From Streptomyces sp. AC512_CC834 (GTDB lineage: Bacteria; Actinomycetota; Actinomycetes; Streptomycetales; Streptomycetaceae): a stretch of DNA of 64,000 bases. The stretch covers positions 1-64,000 of the forward strand of contig NZ_JAGMUO010000030.1 of assembly GCF_019049325.1 (NCBI RefSeq). The letters are read 5' to 3'. This document shows positions 42,393 through 53,177 of the stretch, one piece after another. Position 1 is the stretch's first letter. Every line of letters begins with the position of its first letter. The notes below the pieces were generated by a model that was not told the DNA's origin, searched no databases, and saw only the letters and a program-made list of their open reading frames with translations. The translations under genes were made by a program, and so were the position numbers.

Positions 42393-43565
42393 ATGACCGT
42401 CAACAGAAACGCAGCCGCCGCGACGCTCGTCGAGGTGCCGCGCGGGCTCGCCGGTGTCGTGGTGGCCGACACCGAGGTCGGCGACGTGCGAGGGCTCGAG
42501 GGCTTCTACCACTACCGCCAGTACTCGGCCGTCGAGCTGGCACAGAACCGTGGCTTCGAGGACGTCTGGCATCTCCTGGTCCACGGCGAACTCCCCGACG
42601 CGCGACGCGGCGCCGCCTTCGCCGCCGAGACCGCGGCGCTGCGGCGGCTCCCCGACGCGGTGCGCGCGGCACTGCCCGCCATCGCCGCGGCCGGCGGACG
42701 CTCCGGCCCGCTCGCCGGTATGCGCACGGGCCTGTCCCTGCTGGGCGCCGCCCAGGGCTTCGGGCCCGTGTACGACCTGTCGCCCGAACAGCGCCGCCAG
42801 GACACCCTGGCGGCCGCCGCGGCCGTGCCCACACTGCTCACCGCGCTGCACCGGTTGGGGCGGGGGCTCGACCCGGTGGAGCCCCGGGAAGACCTGTCGT
42901 ACGCCGCGAACCACCTCTACATGCTGACCGGCGAGGAGCCGGACGAGGATCGCACGCGAGCGGTCGAGCAGTACTTGATCTCCACCATTGATCACGGGTT
43001 CAACGCGTCAACCTTCACCGCGCGGGTCATCGCCTCGACGGGTGCGGATGTCGCGGCCTGCCTGGCCGGTGCGGTGTCGGCGTTGTCCGGCCCGCTGCAC
43101 GGCGGGGCGCCCAGCCGTGCGCTCGACACCCTGGACGCGATCGGCACGCCCGACCGGATCGACGCGTGGATCCGCGAGCGGGTACTCGCCGGCGACCGCA
43201 TCATGGGCTTCGGCCACGCGGTCTACCGCACGGAGGACCCGCGCTCGCGGATGCTGCGTGCGGTGGCGCAGCGGTTCGGCGGCCCGCGCGTGGAGTTCGC
43301 CGTCGAGGTGGAACGGCAGGTCGAGGCGATCCTCGCGGAGCTGAAGCCGGGGCGCGAGCTGCACACCAACGTCGAGTTCTACGCGGGCGTGGTCATGGAG
43401 CTGTGCGGTCTGCCCCGCGAGATGTTCACGCCCACGTTCGCGGCGGCGCGGGTCGTGGGCTGGAGCGCGAACATCCTGGAACAGGCCCGTGACTCGAAGA
43501 TCATCCGTCCTGCGGCACGGTATGTGGGGCCGGAGGCGCCGGTGGGGGTGCCCGCGGTGGCCTGA
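42393..43565 (+). CDS. Citrate synthase (CitA-like paralogue)
   Basis: A 390-residue citrate synthase-family enzyme that condenses acetyl-CoA (or propionyl-CoA) with oxaloacetate. H201 (DHGFNASTF), H236 (GPLHGGAPS) and H275 (GFGHAVYRTEDPR) correspond to the usual catalytic and binding histidines. The position normally held by the catalytic Asp is E328 in HTNVEFYAG. GAGGAGGC sits 8 nt before the ATG. The gene is divergent from the HTH fusion and next to a carboxylate-sensing kinase. It is probably a secondary citrate or methylcitrate synthase, not the main vegetative one. Confidence 0.92.
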   Translation: MTVNRNAAAATLVEVPRGLAGVVVADTEVGDVRGLEGFYHYRQYSAVELAQNRGFEDVWHLLVHGELPDARRGAAFAAETAALRRLPDAVRAALPAIAAAGGRSGPLAGMRTGLSLLGAAQGFGPVYDLSPEQRRQDTLAAAAAVPTLLTALHRLGRGLDPVEPREDLSYAANHLYMLTGEEPDEDRTRAVEQYLISTIDHGFNASTFTARVIASTGADVAACLAGAVSALSGPLHGGAPSRALDTLDAIGTPDRIDAWIRERVLAGDRIMGFGHAVYRTEDPRSRMLRAVAQRFGGPRVEFAVEVERQVEAILAELKPGRELHTNVEFYAGVVMELCGLPREMFTPTFAAARVVGWSANILEQARDSKIIRPAARYVGPEAPVGVPAVA

Positions 43566-43576
43566 GAAAAGCGAGC

Positions 43577-43603
43577 GGCCTGGTGCCGTTCGGGCGCCAG
43601 GCC
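43577..43603. terminator. Hairpin after the citrate synthase gene
   Basis: GGCCTGGTGCC / GGCGCCAGGCC with a 5-nt loop and one G-T wobble, between convergent genes. Confidence 0.6.
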
Positions 43604-43704
43604 TGGTCGGGGAGCGTCGAGCAGGGACGGGGTGCCGGGTTGCTCGCCGGGTGGTGGGTCCGTGCGCGGTCGGCGGTGGGTGCGGCCGGAGACACGGGGT
43701 GACG

Positions 43705-43971
43705 TCAGGCGTCGGGGATGTCCGCCTTGGCGCGGATCAAGGTCTCTCGGCTGATGACCACGATGCGTTCGTAGTCCGCGCGGGAAGCATCAGCCGGAAG
43801 CTCACGCTCAAGGGCCTCGGTGGCCTCCGCACCGATCACGGCGAAGTTGCCGTCGCTCAGTTCGAATAGATCCGGGCAGTTGGCTCCGGAAGTACTGCCA
43901 CGCGAGCTTGGAGGCACACCGATGCGGCGCACGATTTTCAAGGGGTACCGGTCCTTACACAGGTTGGGCAC
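43705..43971 (-). CDS. Small Streptomyces-specific protein, unknown function
   Basis: Short protein of about 75-93 residues. The core IGVPPSSRGSTSGANCPDLFELSDGNFAVIG is followed by ASRADYERIVVISRETLIRAKADIPDA, a pattern I know from many Streptomyces genomes, often near Xre-type regulators. GTG codons at 43986, 43971 and 43932 are all possible starts; none has a good ribosome site, so the end at 43971 is provisional. Base composition around it is lower in GC than its neighbours. Together with the DUF6082 gene upstream it forms a small accessory pocket. Function unknown. Confidence 0.6.
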   Translation of the reverse strand: MPNLCKDRYPLKIVRRIGVPPSSRGSTSGANCPDLFELSDGNFAVIGAEATEALERELPADASRADYERIVVISRETLIRAKADIPDA

Positions 43972-44068
43972 ACTGGTCGGCAGCACGTTACTGTGATCAG
44001 TGGGGCGAGTGTGACTGCATGGCCGAAATGAGTCGAGAGGTTCACTCGCCCGAGGTTGACGCTCCGTC

Positions 44069-44620
44069 TTAGTCAGGCGGAGGGGTGCCGACAACCCACC
44101 ACTCGTCTGTGTCTGCCTCGTCCAGGTCCTTGATGAGGCCGTCAACCATAGCCCCGATTCGGGTCTCGTCGGACGACTCCTCCAGCGTCGCGCGCTGTGC
44201 CTTGGACGCCTCCCAGTACTCCCGCATCAGTGGCGTCTGGAAGATTTCGCGCAGGCGTCCGAACAACTCCTGCTGATCCAACAGGCCCGTTTGGTAGAGG
44301 TGGTACAGGTTGACGTACCACGCGTTGGCGTAGAAGAACTGACGCCGCTTCTCCGCCGGGATGTCCTTGTCGTACGTATCGATCACGGCAGCCAGGGACG
44401 AGTCGTCCATCGCCCTTGTGAGCAGCTCCCAGTGCATGCGCTGCTGGTGGGCCAGCGCCCTGCGTCGGGAGGTCGCCTCCTCCAGCTCCAGCCTCTTGAT
44501 TTCGAGGCGTTGTGCCTCCAGCCGCCGCTGCCGCGCGGCCAGCGAAACCCCCGCCGTCGCGACAAGCATCCCGGCCGCGGCGGAGCCGAACCTCCCCGTG
44601 ATCTTCTTCCGTGTGACCAT
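44069..44620 (-). CDS. DUF6082 protein with one N-terminal membrane helix
   Basis: A 183-residue protein of the Streptomyces DUF6082 type. It starts MVTRKKITGRFGSAAAGMLVATAGVSLAARQRR, a likely membrane anchor. A charged coiled-coil stretch follows (LEAQRLEIKRLELEEATSRRRALAHQQRMHW). The family core is YANAWYVNLYHLYQTGLLDQQELFGRLREIFQTPLMREYWEAS. The C-terminus is acidic. The ATG at 44620 has GGGGG upstream. Members occur in many copies in Streptomyces and no function is known. It lies in the same orientation as the small unknown gene 97 bp downstream. Confidence 0.78.
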   Translation of the reverse strand: MVTRKKITGRFGSAAAGMLVATAGVSLAARQRRLEAQRLEIKRLELEEATSRRRALAHQQRMHWELLTRAMDDSSLAAVIDTYDKDIPAEKRRQFFYANAWYVNLYHLYQTGLLDQQELFGRLREIFQTPLMREYWEASKAQRATLEESSDETRIGAMVDGLIKDLDEADTDEWWVVGTPPPD

Positions 44621-44938
44621 GTCAACCCCCGAGTCAGGCGACCGCCCGCCGGTCGTCGAGTGCGGGTCGGCTGACGGGGACCGGCGAGCGATGCGTGGTG
44701 CTGCCGCCTCCAGGGTGCCGAGCGGCGCTGACCGGCGGGGAGGCGGAGAGGCGGCGCACGGAGGGAAGCGAGGGTCGCACGGTCCGGCGCCATGCAAAAC
44801 GTCTGCCCACCAAGTGCTGCTAACAATCGTTCACTCCGCGGGTACTCCGCCGGCTCGTATCCTGAACAGGCAATTCCGTACGTGGATGTACGCCCTGGCG
44901 CGGGCCGGCGTACGTGTGGGTGAGAGAGAGGTCGCACG
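44621..44938. other. Divergent intergenic region before the CobW gene
   Basis: 318 bp with no gene I can support. A possible -10 (TATCCT near 44857) lies about 80 bp before the CobW-family start. I looked for a Zur-type box (TGAAAATGATTTTCA) and did not see one. Confidence 0.4.
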
Positions 44939-46039
44939 GTGGGGCAGCGCCCGATTCCGCAGCAGGTCCCGGTCGTCGTACTCGCCGGATTCCTCGGCTC
45001 CGGAAAGACCACACTCCTCAACCACCTCCTCCACCGCAGCGGAGGCAGCCGGATCGGCGCCATCGTCAACGACTTCGGCTCGATCGAGATCGACGCGATG
45101 GCCGTCGCCGGAGCGCTCGGCGACTCCACGGTGTCGCTGGGCAACGGATGTCTGTGCTGTGCCGTCGACGCGAGTGAACTCGACGGGTATCTGGAGCGGC
45201 TCGCCCGGCCCGAGGCCGGTATCGACGTCGTCGTCATCGAGGCCAGCGGTCTCGCCGAACCGCAGGAACTGGTGCGCATGCTGCTCGCCAGCGAGCAGCC
45301 GGAGATCGTCTACGGCGGGCTCGTAGAGGTCGTCGACGCCGCCGAGTTCGACGACACCCGTGCCAGACACCCCGAGATCGACCGGCACCTGGCGCTCGCC
45401 GACCTGATCGTGGTCAACAAGACCGACCGCGCTCCCGACGCCGAGCGCGTGCTGGCGCTCGTCCATTCGCTCGGCGACGGCGCCGCCGTCGTGCCCGCGA
45501 CCTACGGCCGTGTCGATCCCGAGTTCCTGTACGACTGCCGGCCCAGTGAGGAGCGGGTGGGGCAACTGTCCTTCGACGACCTGCACGACCACGGCGAGGG
45601 CGGCCCCCACGGCCCCCACGCAGGGCATCTGCACGCCGCCTACGACACCCTGTCGTTCGTCTCCGGCCTTCCGCTCGACCCGCGCCGGCTCATGCGCTTC
45701 CTCGACAGCCGGCCCGAGGGCCTGTACCGGATCAAGGGGTACGTCGACTTCGGCCCGTACGACACGCGGAACCGGTACGCCGTCCACGCCGTCGGGCGTT
45801 TCCTGCGCTTCTATCCGGAGCCGTGGACGTCCGCCGACGACGCCGAACCCCGCCGCACGCAACTCGTCCTCATCGGCTCCGGCATCGACGCACCGGCCCT
45901 CCGCGAGGAACTCGACGCGTGCCGCCGGGACACCGACGCCCCACACGCCGACGAGCAGGGCATGTGGGGCGTCCTGCGCTACGTCCAGGACCGCGACGGC
46001 GAGGAGCCGCCGCCCACGGTCGAAGCCGGGCCCTACTAG
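44939..46039 (+). CDS. CobW/COG0523-family GTPase (metal handling)
   Basis: A 366-residue G3E-family P-loop GTPase that delivers metal, usually zinc or cobalt. Walker A is in LAGFLGSGKTTLLNHLL (about 16-32), the metal motif CLCC in GNGCLCCAV, Walker B in VVVIEASGLAEP and the NKTD base motif in LIVVNKTDRAP. A His-rich linker (DDLHDHGEGGPHGPHAGHLH, given here as 20 residues) precedes the CobW_C domain. Start is a GTG with GAGAGAGG upstream. The stop codon TAG lies in a CTAG that borders a MITE-like element, so the present C-terminus may have been set by that insertion. Confidence 0.9.
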   Translation: MGQRPIPQQVPVVVLAGFLGSGKTTLLNHLLHRSGGSRIGAIVNDFGSIEIDAMAVAGALGDSTVSLGNGCLCCAVDASELDGYLERLARPEAGIDVVVIEASGLAEPQELVRMLLASEQPEIVYGGLVEVVDAAEFDDTRARHPEIDRHLALADLIVVNKTDRAPDAERVLALVHSLGDGAAVVPATYGRVDPEFLYDCRPSEERVGQLSFDDLHDHGEGGPHGPHAGHLHAAYDTLSFVSGLPLDPRRLMRFLDSRPEGLYRIKGYVDFGPYDTRNRYAVHAVGRFLRFYPEPWTSADDAEPRRTQLVLIGSGIDAPALREELDACRRDTDAPHADEQGMWGVLRYVQDRDGEEPPPTVEAGPY

Positions 46040-46253
46040 GGGGCGTCGTTTGGATCTTGCCGCCGGTCGCGGGGTCTGGCACGCCCTCCCTCACTGCCTG
46101 AAGGGCGTGGGAGGTGCCCCCAGCGGCGCTGTCGTCGGTTGCCGGCGCTCCGCCCTGTCGCCCTACTCCGCCTTTAGCCGCACGCACCAGACCCCGCTCG
46201 GGTCGGGAACACGGCACCGTTGCCTGGAGCCGACCAGTTCCAAACGACGCCTC

Positions 46254-46257
<4 letters not shown>
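46036..46257. mobile_element. MITE-like element, 214 bp, flanked by CTAG
   Basis: The element (46040-46253) has inverted ends GGGGCGTCGTTTGGATC (left) and, read inward on the other strand, GAGGCGTCGTTTGGAAC (right), 15 of 17 bases alike. CTAG borders both ends (46036-46039 and 46254-46257), consistent with a 4-bp target duplication as seen for IS5-type elements. It holds no coding region. The left CTAG contains the stop codon of the CobW gene and the right one the stop codon of parC. Confidence 0.7.
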
Positions 46258-48710
<2,453 letters not shown>

Positions 48711-48965
48711 CGCTGCCGGCTCCTTGCTGAAGCGTGAACGGTGATCTGACGCCGTCCATTGTGGACTGCGGCACTGACAGCGACCGACCAGGACCCGTCA
48801 TGGGCTGCCCGGCTGCCCGGCCCGGCGCTGCCCGCAGGGTACGCCCTCGGCCCCGGCGGCCCACCCAGCGCGTTCTCGCTCTCGGCGTACGGGGCCCGGG
48901 AACTCCACCGGCTCCCCGGACGCTTGCATACAGTGGCAGGATCGGCGGAATTCCGCAGTTCCGCC

Positions 48966-49011
48966 CAGTGATTCACCCAGTGATTCACCGAGTGATTCAA
49001 CCAGTGATTCC
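48966..49011 (+). repeat. Four 12-bp tandem repeats upstream of the M16 peptidase genes
   Basis: AGTGATTC recurs at 48967, 48979, 48991 and 49003, an exact 12-bp period, within units close to CCAGTGATTCAC. The rest of the 331-bp gap between parC and the peptidase genes shows no gene. Confidence 0.8.
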
Positions 49012-49041
49012 GCCAAGGATTTCGCGATCGAAGGGACGTAC

Positions 49042-50406
49042 ATGCCCATGGGTCACACGGCCACCGCCCAGGCAGGCTCCGGCGGCCTGACAGCGACCGA
49101 GCACCGCCTGGCCAACGGCCTGCGCGTGGTGCTCTCCGAGGACCACCTGACCCCGGTCGCGGCGGTGTGCCTCTGGTACGACGTCGGCTCCCGCCACGAG
49201 GTCAAGGGACGCACCGGTCTGGCTCACCTTTTCGAGCACCTCATGTTCCAGGGCTCCGCCCAGGTCAAGGGCAACGGCCACTTCGAACTGGTGCAGGGCG
49301 CCGGCGGCTCCCTCAACGGCACCACCAGCTTCGAGCGGACCAACTACTTCGAGACCATGCCCGCCCACCAGCTAGAGCTCGCCCTCTGGCTGGAGGCCGA
49401 CCGCATGGGCTCACTGCTCGCCGCCCTGGACGAGGAGTCGATGGAGAACCAGCGGGACGTCGTCAAGAACGAACGCCGCCAGCGCTACGACAACGTCCCC
49501 TACGGCACGGCCTTCGAGAAGATGACCGCGCTCGCCTACCCGGAGGGCCACCCCTACCACCACACCCCGATCGGCTCGATGGCCGACCTGGACGCGGCCA
49601 CCCTCGATGACGCGCGCGCGTTCTTCCGCACGTACTACGCGCCGAACAACGCGGTGCTGTCGGTCGTCGGCGACATCGACCCCGAGCGGACGCTCGCCTG
49701 GATCGAGAAGTACTTCGGCTCCATCGCCCCGCACGACGGCAAGCAGCCTCCCCGGGACGGTTCGCTGCCCGACGTCATGGGCGGGCAACTGCGCGAGGTC
49801 GTCGAGGAGGAGGTCCCGGCCCGTGCCCTGATGGCGGCCTACCGCCTGCCGGAGGACGGCACACGCGCGAGCGACGCGGCCGACCTGGCCCTCACCGTCC
49901 TGGGCGGGGGCGAGTCGTCCCGCCTGTACAACCGGCTCGTACGCCGCGACCGCACGGCCGTCGCCGCCGGGTTCGGCCTGCTGCGGCTCGCCGGGGCGCC
50001 CTCGCTGGGATGGCTGGACGTGAAGACGTCCGGTGACGTCGAGGTGCCGGTCATCGAGACCGCCGTCGACGAGGAGCTGGCCCGGTTCGCCGAGGAGGGC
50101 CCCACGGCCGAGGAGATGGAGCGCGCGCAGGCCCAGTTGGAGCGCGAGTGGCTGGACCGGCTGGGCACGGTCGCGGGCCGCGCCGACGAACTGTGCCGGT
50201 ACGCCGTCCTGTTCGGCGACCCGCAGCTCGCCCTCACCGCCGTACAGCGGGTCCTCGAGGTGACGGCCGAGGAGGTCCAGGAGGTCGCCAAGGCCCGCCT
50301 GCGCCCCGACAACCGCGCGGTCCTCGTCTACGAGCCCACCGCCCCCACCGACGAGAACGACACCGACGAGAACGCCACCGACGAGAACGAGGAGGCGGCC
50401 AAGTGA
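49042..50406 (+). CDS. M16-family zinc metallopeptidase, catalytic partner
   Basis: A 454-residue M16 (pitrilysin/processing peptidase-like) enzyme. The inverted zinc motif HLFEH is at 62-66, with the third ligand E144 in ENQRDVVKNERRQRYDN. The R/Y pair region of the second half (AYRLPEDGTRASDAADLALTVLGGGESSRLYNRLVR) is present. No signal peptide is seen, so it is probably cytoplasmic. GAAGGGAC precedes the ATG. The C-terminus has DENDTDENATDENEE, three near-repeats of TDEN. It overlaps the next M16 gene by 4 bp, indicating an obligate two-subunit peptidase of the M16B type. Confidence 0.93.
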   Translation: MPMGHTATAQAGSGGLTATEHRLANGLRVVLSEDHLTPVAAVCLWYDVGSRHEVKGRTGLAHLFEHLMFQGSAQVKGNGHFELVQGAGGSLNGTTSFERTNYFETMPAHQLELALWLEADRMGSLLAALDEESMENQRDVVKNERRQRYDNVPYGTAFEKMTALAYPEGHPYHHTPIGSMADLDAATLDDARAFFRTYYAPNNAVLSVVGDIDPERTLAWIEKYFGSIAPHDGKQPPRDGSLPDVMGGQLREVVEEEVPARALMAAYRLPEDGTRASDAADLALTVLGGGESSRLYNRLVRRDRTAVAAGFGLLRLAGAPSLGWLDVKTSGDVEVPVIETAVDEELARFAEEGPTAEEMERAQAQLEREWLDRLGTVAGRADELCRYAVLFGDPQLALTAVQRVLEVTAEEVQEVAKARLRPDNRAVLVYEPTAPTDENDTDENATDENEEAAK

Positions 50407-51791
50407 CCGAGCTCGCCACCATGGAATTCCACGCACAGCCGCAGGCCGGCGAGCCCAAGCCGTGGGCCTTCCCCGCCCCCGAGCGCGGCAGCCTCGACAA
50501 CGGCCTCACCGTGCTGCGCTGCCATCGCCCCGGCCAGCAGGTCGTCGCCGTCGAGGTGATCCTCGACGCGCCCCTGGAGGCCGAGCCGGCCGGCCTCGAC
50601 GGCGTCGCCACGATCATGGCGCGCGCCTTCTCCGAGGGCACCGACAAGCACTCCGCCGAGGATTTCGCCGCCGAGCTGGAGCGCTGCGGCGCCACGTTGG
50701 ACGCGCACGCCGACCACCCCGGTGTCCGACTGAGCCTCGAGGTGCCCGCCTCGCGCCTCGCCAAGGCCCTCGGCCTGGTCGCGGACGCGCTCAGGGCGCC
50801 CGCCTTCGCGGACAGCGAGGTCGAACGGCTGGTGCGCAACCGGCTCGACGAGATCCCGCACGAGCTGGCCAACCCCTCCCGCCGGGCCGCCAAGGAACTC
50901 TCCAAGGAGCTGTTCCCGGTGGAGTCGCGCATGTCGCGCCCGCGTCAGGGCTCCGAGGAGACCGTCGCGAGCATCGACTCCGCGGCCGTACGCGCCTTCT
51001 ACGAGCGGCACGTCCGCCCCGCCACGGCCACCGCCGTGGTCGTCGGCGACCTCACCGGCGTAGACCTCGACGCGCTCCTCGGCGACACCCTGGGCGCGTG
51101 GACGGGCTCGGCCGCCCAGCCGCGCCCCGTGCCGCCCGTGACCGCCGACGACAGGGGCCGGGTCGTCATCGTGGACCGCCCCGGGGCCGTCCAGACGCAG
51201 TTGCTGATCGGCCGCACCGGCGCCGACCGGCACGACCGCGTGTGGCCCGCGCAGGTGCTGGGCACCTACTGCCTCGGCGGCACCCTCACCTCGCGCCTGG
51301 ACCGCGTCCTGCGCGAGGAGAAGGGCTACACCTACGGTGTCCGGGCGTTCGGGCAGGTCCTGCGTTCCGCGCCGGACGGCACGGGCGCCGCCATGCTCGC
51401 CATCAGCGGCTCCTTCGACACCCCGAACACCGGTCCCGCCCTCGACGACCTGTGGACGGTGCTGCGCAAGCTCGCCGCGGAGGGGCTCACCGATTCCGAG
51501 CGCGACGTGGCCGTGCAGAACCTGGTGGGCGTGGCACCGCTGAAGTACGAGACGGCGGCGGCCGTGGCGAGCACCCTGGCCGACCAGGTCGAGCAGCACC
51601 TGTCCGACGACTTCCAGGCGACGCTCTACCGTCAACTCGCCGCCACGGGCACCGTGGAGGCCACGGCGGCGGTCGTGAACGCCTTCCCGGTGGACCGCCT
51701 GGTGACCGTCCTCGTCGGTGACGCGGCGCAGATCAAGGAGCCCGTGGAGGCCCTCGGTATCGGTGAAGTCACCGTGGTCGCGGCCGAATAG
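50403..51791 (+). CDS. M16-family subunit lacking the zinc site
   Basis: A 462-residue M16 homologue coupled to the preceding gene (GTGA overlap). At the place of HxxEH it reads GLDGVATIMARAFSEGT, so it cannot bind zinc. It keeps the C-terminal substrate-binding R/Y region (LGGTLTSRLDRVLREEKGYTYGVRAFG), which contributes to the active site of the partner in two-subunit M16B peptidases. Together the two should form a heterodimeric clamshell that degrades small peptides. A hairpin terminator follows. Confidence 0.92.
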   Translation: MTELATMEFHAQPQAGEPKPWAFPAPERGSLDNGLTVLRCHRPGQQVVAVEVILDAPLEAEPAGLDGVATIMARAFSEGTDKHSAEDFAAELERCGATLDAHADHPGVRLSLEVPASRLAKALGLVADALRAPAFADSEVERLVRNRLDEIPHELANPSRRAAKELSKELFPVESRMSRPRQGSEETVASIDSAAVRAFYERHVRPATATAVVVGDLTGVDLDALLGDTLGAWTGSAAQPRPVPPVTADDRGRVVIVDRPGAVQTQLLIGRTGADRHDRVWPAQVLGTYCLGGTLTSRLDRVLREEKGYTYGVRAFGQVLRSAPDGTGAAMLAISGSFDTPNTGPALDDLWTVLRKLAAEGLTDSERDVAVQNLVGVAPLKYETAAAVASTLADQVEQHLSDDFQATLYRQLAATGTVEATAAVVNAFPVDRLVTVLVGDAAQIKEPVEALGIGEVTVVAAE

Positions 51792-51806
51792 CGGCACACG
51801 CGCGCG

Positions 51807-51840
51807 GTGGCCCTGGTGACCGGAGTGTCACCAGGGCCAC
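51807..51840 (+). terminator. Terminator of the M16 operon
   Basis: GTGGCCCTGGTGAC / GTCACCAGGGCCAC, 6-nt loop, followed by TGTTTGT. Confidence 0.85.
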
Positions 51841-51890
51841 TGTTTGTCCGAATTGGGGGAATGGCTGCCTGTCTGCCCTGTGGCGTGCGC

Positions 51891-51896
51891 TATAAA
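51891..51896 (+). promoter_or_regulatory. Candidate -10 element of the riboswitch-M23 transcript
   Basis: TATAAA stands out in this GC-rich sequence. It would start RNA near 51903, about 90 nt before the riboswitch. Confidence 0.5.
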
Positions 51897-51989
51897 AACC
51901 CTGTTGCGTTTGAGGATTGAAGACAGGCCCGTTTAGCTTCGTCCGGGCTGTTCGTCAGGCAGTGCGCCGCACCCGCGGCACCGGACAGT

Positions 51990-52150
51990 CATCGCCGAGT
52001 CCCCGTACGGCGCGAGCCAGGGGAGCCGGGGACCCACGTAGTCCCTGGGGTGAATCGGACGCCCGCGCGCACCGCGAGGGGGTCCGTAGGAGACCTTCCA
52101 CCTCCGAACCCGTCAGCTAACCCGGTAGGCGAGAGGGAAGGAAAGGACCA
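51990..52150 (+). promoter_or_regulatory. ydaO-type c-di-AMP riboswitch
   Basis: Conserved segments of the actinobacterial ydaO class occur in order: GAGCCGGGGACCCA (52023-52036), GGGGTGAATC (52047-52056), TCCGAACCCGTCAGCTAACC (52103-52122) and GGTAGGCGA (52124-52132). It lies directly before an M23 peptidase gene. The ribosome site GGAAGGAAAGGA is at its 3' edge, so translation could be controlled as well as termination. Confidence 0.85.
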
Positions 52151-52158
52151 GCCTCTAC

Positions 52159-52923
52159 ATGGCGTTCACGCGCGCCACCGGGAAGCACCGGCGTACCGGC
52201 CGGGTGCACCGCACCACCGCCCGCGCGGCGGGTGTCGCGGCCCTCGCCACCACCGGCGTCGTCGGCACCCTCGCGGCTCCGGCGCTCGCTGCAGAGCCCG
52301 AGGTGGAGCAGAGCGGAATCACCCCGGTCATCACCATCGGCGACTCCATTGCCGACGAGATCGACGCCCAGGCCGTCGCCCAGAAGCAGGCCGCCGTGGA
52401 CGCCGCCGCCCGCGAGGCGGCCCAGGAGGCGGCCCGCGAGCGGGCGGCCGAGGCGGCCAAGGAGGCGCGCGAGGACCAGGAGCGCGCCGCCCGGGAGGCG
52501 GAGCGCAAGCGCCTCAACACGTTCGTCGCGCCGATCACCGCCTCCTACGTCTCCACCGCGTACCAGGCCGGCAGCTCCCTGTGGTCCTCCGGCAGCCACA
52601 CCGGAATCGACTTCCACGCCTCGAGCGGCACCTCCGTGCACGCGGTCGGCGTCGGTACCGTCGTCGAGGCCGGCTGGGGCGGGGCGTACGGCAACCAGGT
52701 CGTGATCAAGATGCACGACGGCACGTACACGCAGTACGGGCATCTGTCGTCCATCGGCGTCTCCGTCGGCCAGGCGGTCGGGCCCGGACAGCAGATCGGC
52801 CTCTCCGGCGCCACCGGCAACGTCACCGGGCCGCACCTGCACTTCGAGGCCCGTACGAGCCCCGAGTACGGCTCGGACATGGACCCCGTCGCCTACCTCC
52901 GCTCCCACGGCGTGGACGTCTGA
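52159..52923 (+). CDS. Secreted M23 peptidoglycan peptidase
   Basis: A 254-residue exported endopeptidase that cuts cell-wall cross-bridges. A Sec signal with a long basic start ends near APALAA (45). Residues about 65-120 form an Ala/Glu/Lys coiled coil. The LytM/M23 domain follows with all metal and catalytic residues: H147 and D151 (HTGIDF), H195 (YGH), H226 and H228 (GPHLHFE). AAGGA lies 11 nt before the ATG. A c-di-AMP riboswitch precedes it, so wall lysis should follow c-di-AMP level and osmotic state, as known for rpfA in Streptomyces. Confidence 0.95.
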   Translation: MAFTRATGKHRRTGRVHRTTARAAGVAALATTGVVGTLAAPALAAEPEVEQSGITPVITIGDSIADEIDAQAVAQKQAAVDAAAREAAQEAARERAAEAAKEAREDQERAAREAERKRLNTFVAPITASYVSTAYQAGSSLWSSGSHTGIDFHASSGTSVHAVGVGTVVEAGWGGAYGNQVVIKMHDGTYTQYGHLSSIGVSVGQAVGPGQQIGLSGATGNVTGPHLHFEARTSPEYGSDMDPVAYLRSHGVDV

Positions 52924-52968
52924 CGGCGGACGCGTACGGCGGACGGGTACGGCGGACCGTACGGCATC

Positions 52969-53001
52969 CGAGAGCCCCGGCATCCCGAGCCGGGGCTCTC
53001 G
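52969..53001 (+). terminator. Terminator after the M23 gene
   Basis: CGAGAGCCCCGGC / GCCGGGGCTCTCG with a 7-nt loop. Downstream, CGCCCACTG recurs three times between about 53020 and 53060. Confidence 0.8.
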
Positions 53002-53177
53002 TATTCCGTCCTCGACGGCGGATACCCACTGCACGGACGCCCACTGCATGGGCGCCCACTGTCCAAAATACGTCCACGAAATCCGTCCCGCCGTCGGAAT
53101 ATCCGCTTGATTGGCCTAGAGTCGCTGAACACGCGTCAATCGTCGACGTTTCACGGGGATTAAGGCGGAGGTCGGTC

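Noticed and set aside
48966..49011. Tandem repeats considered as a CRISPR-like array
   Set aside because: Units are 12 bp with no spacers and no cas genes are near.
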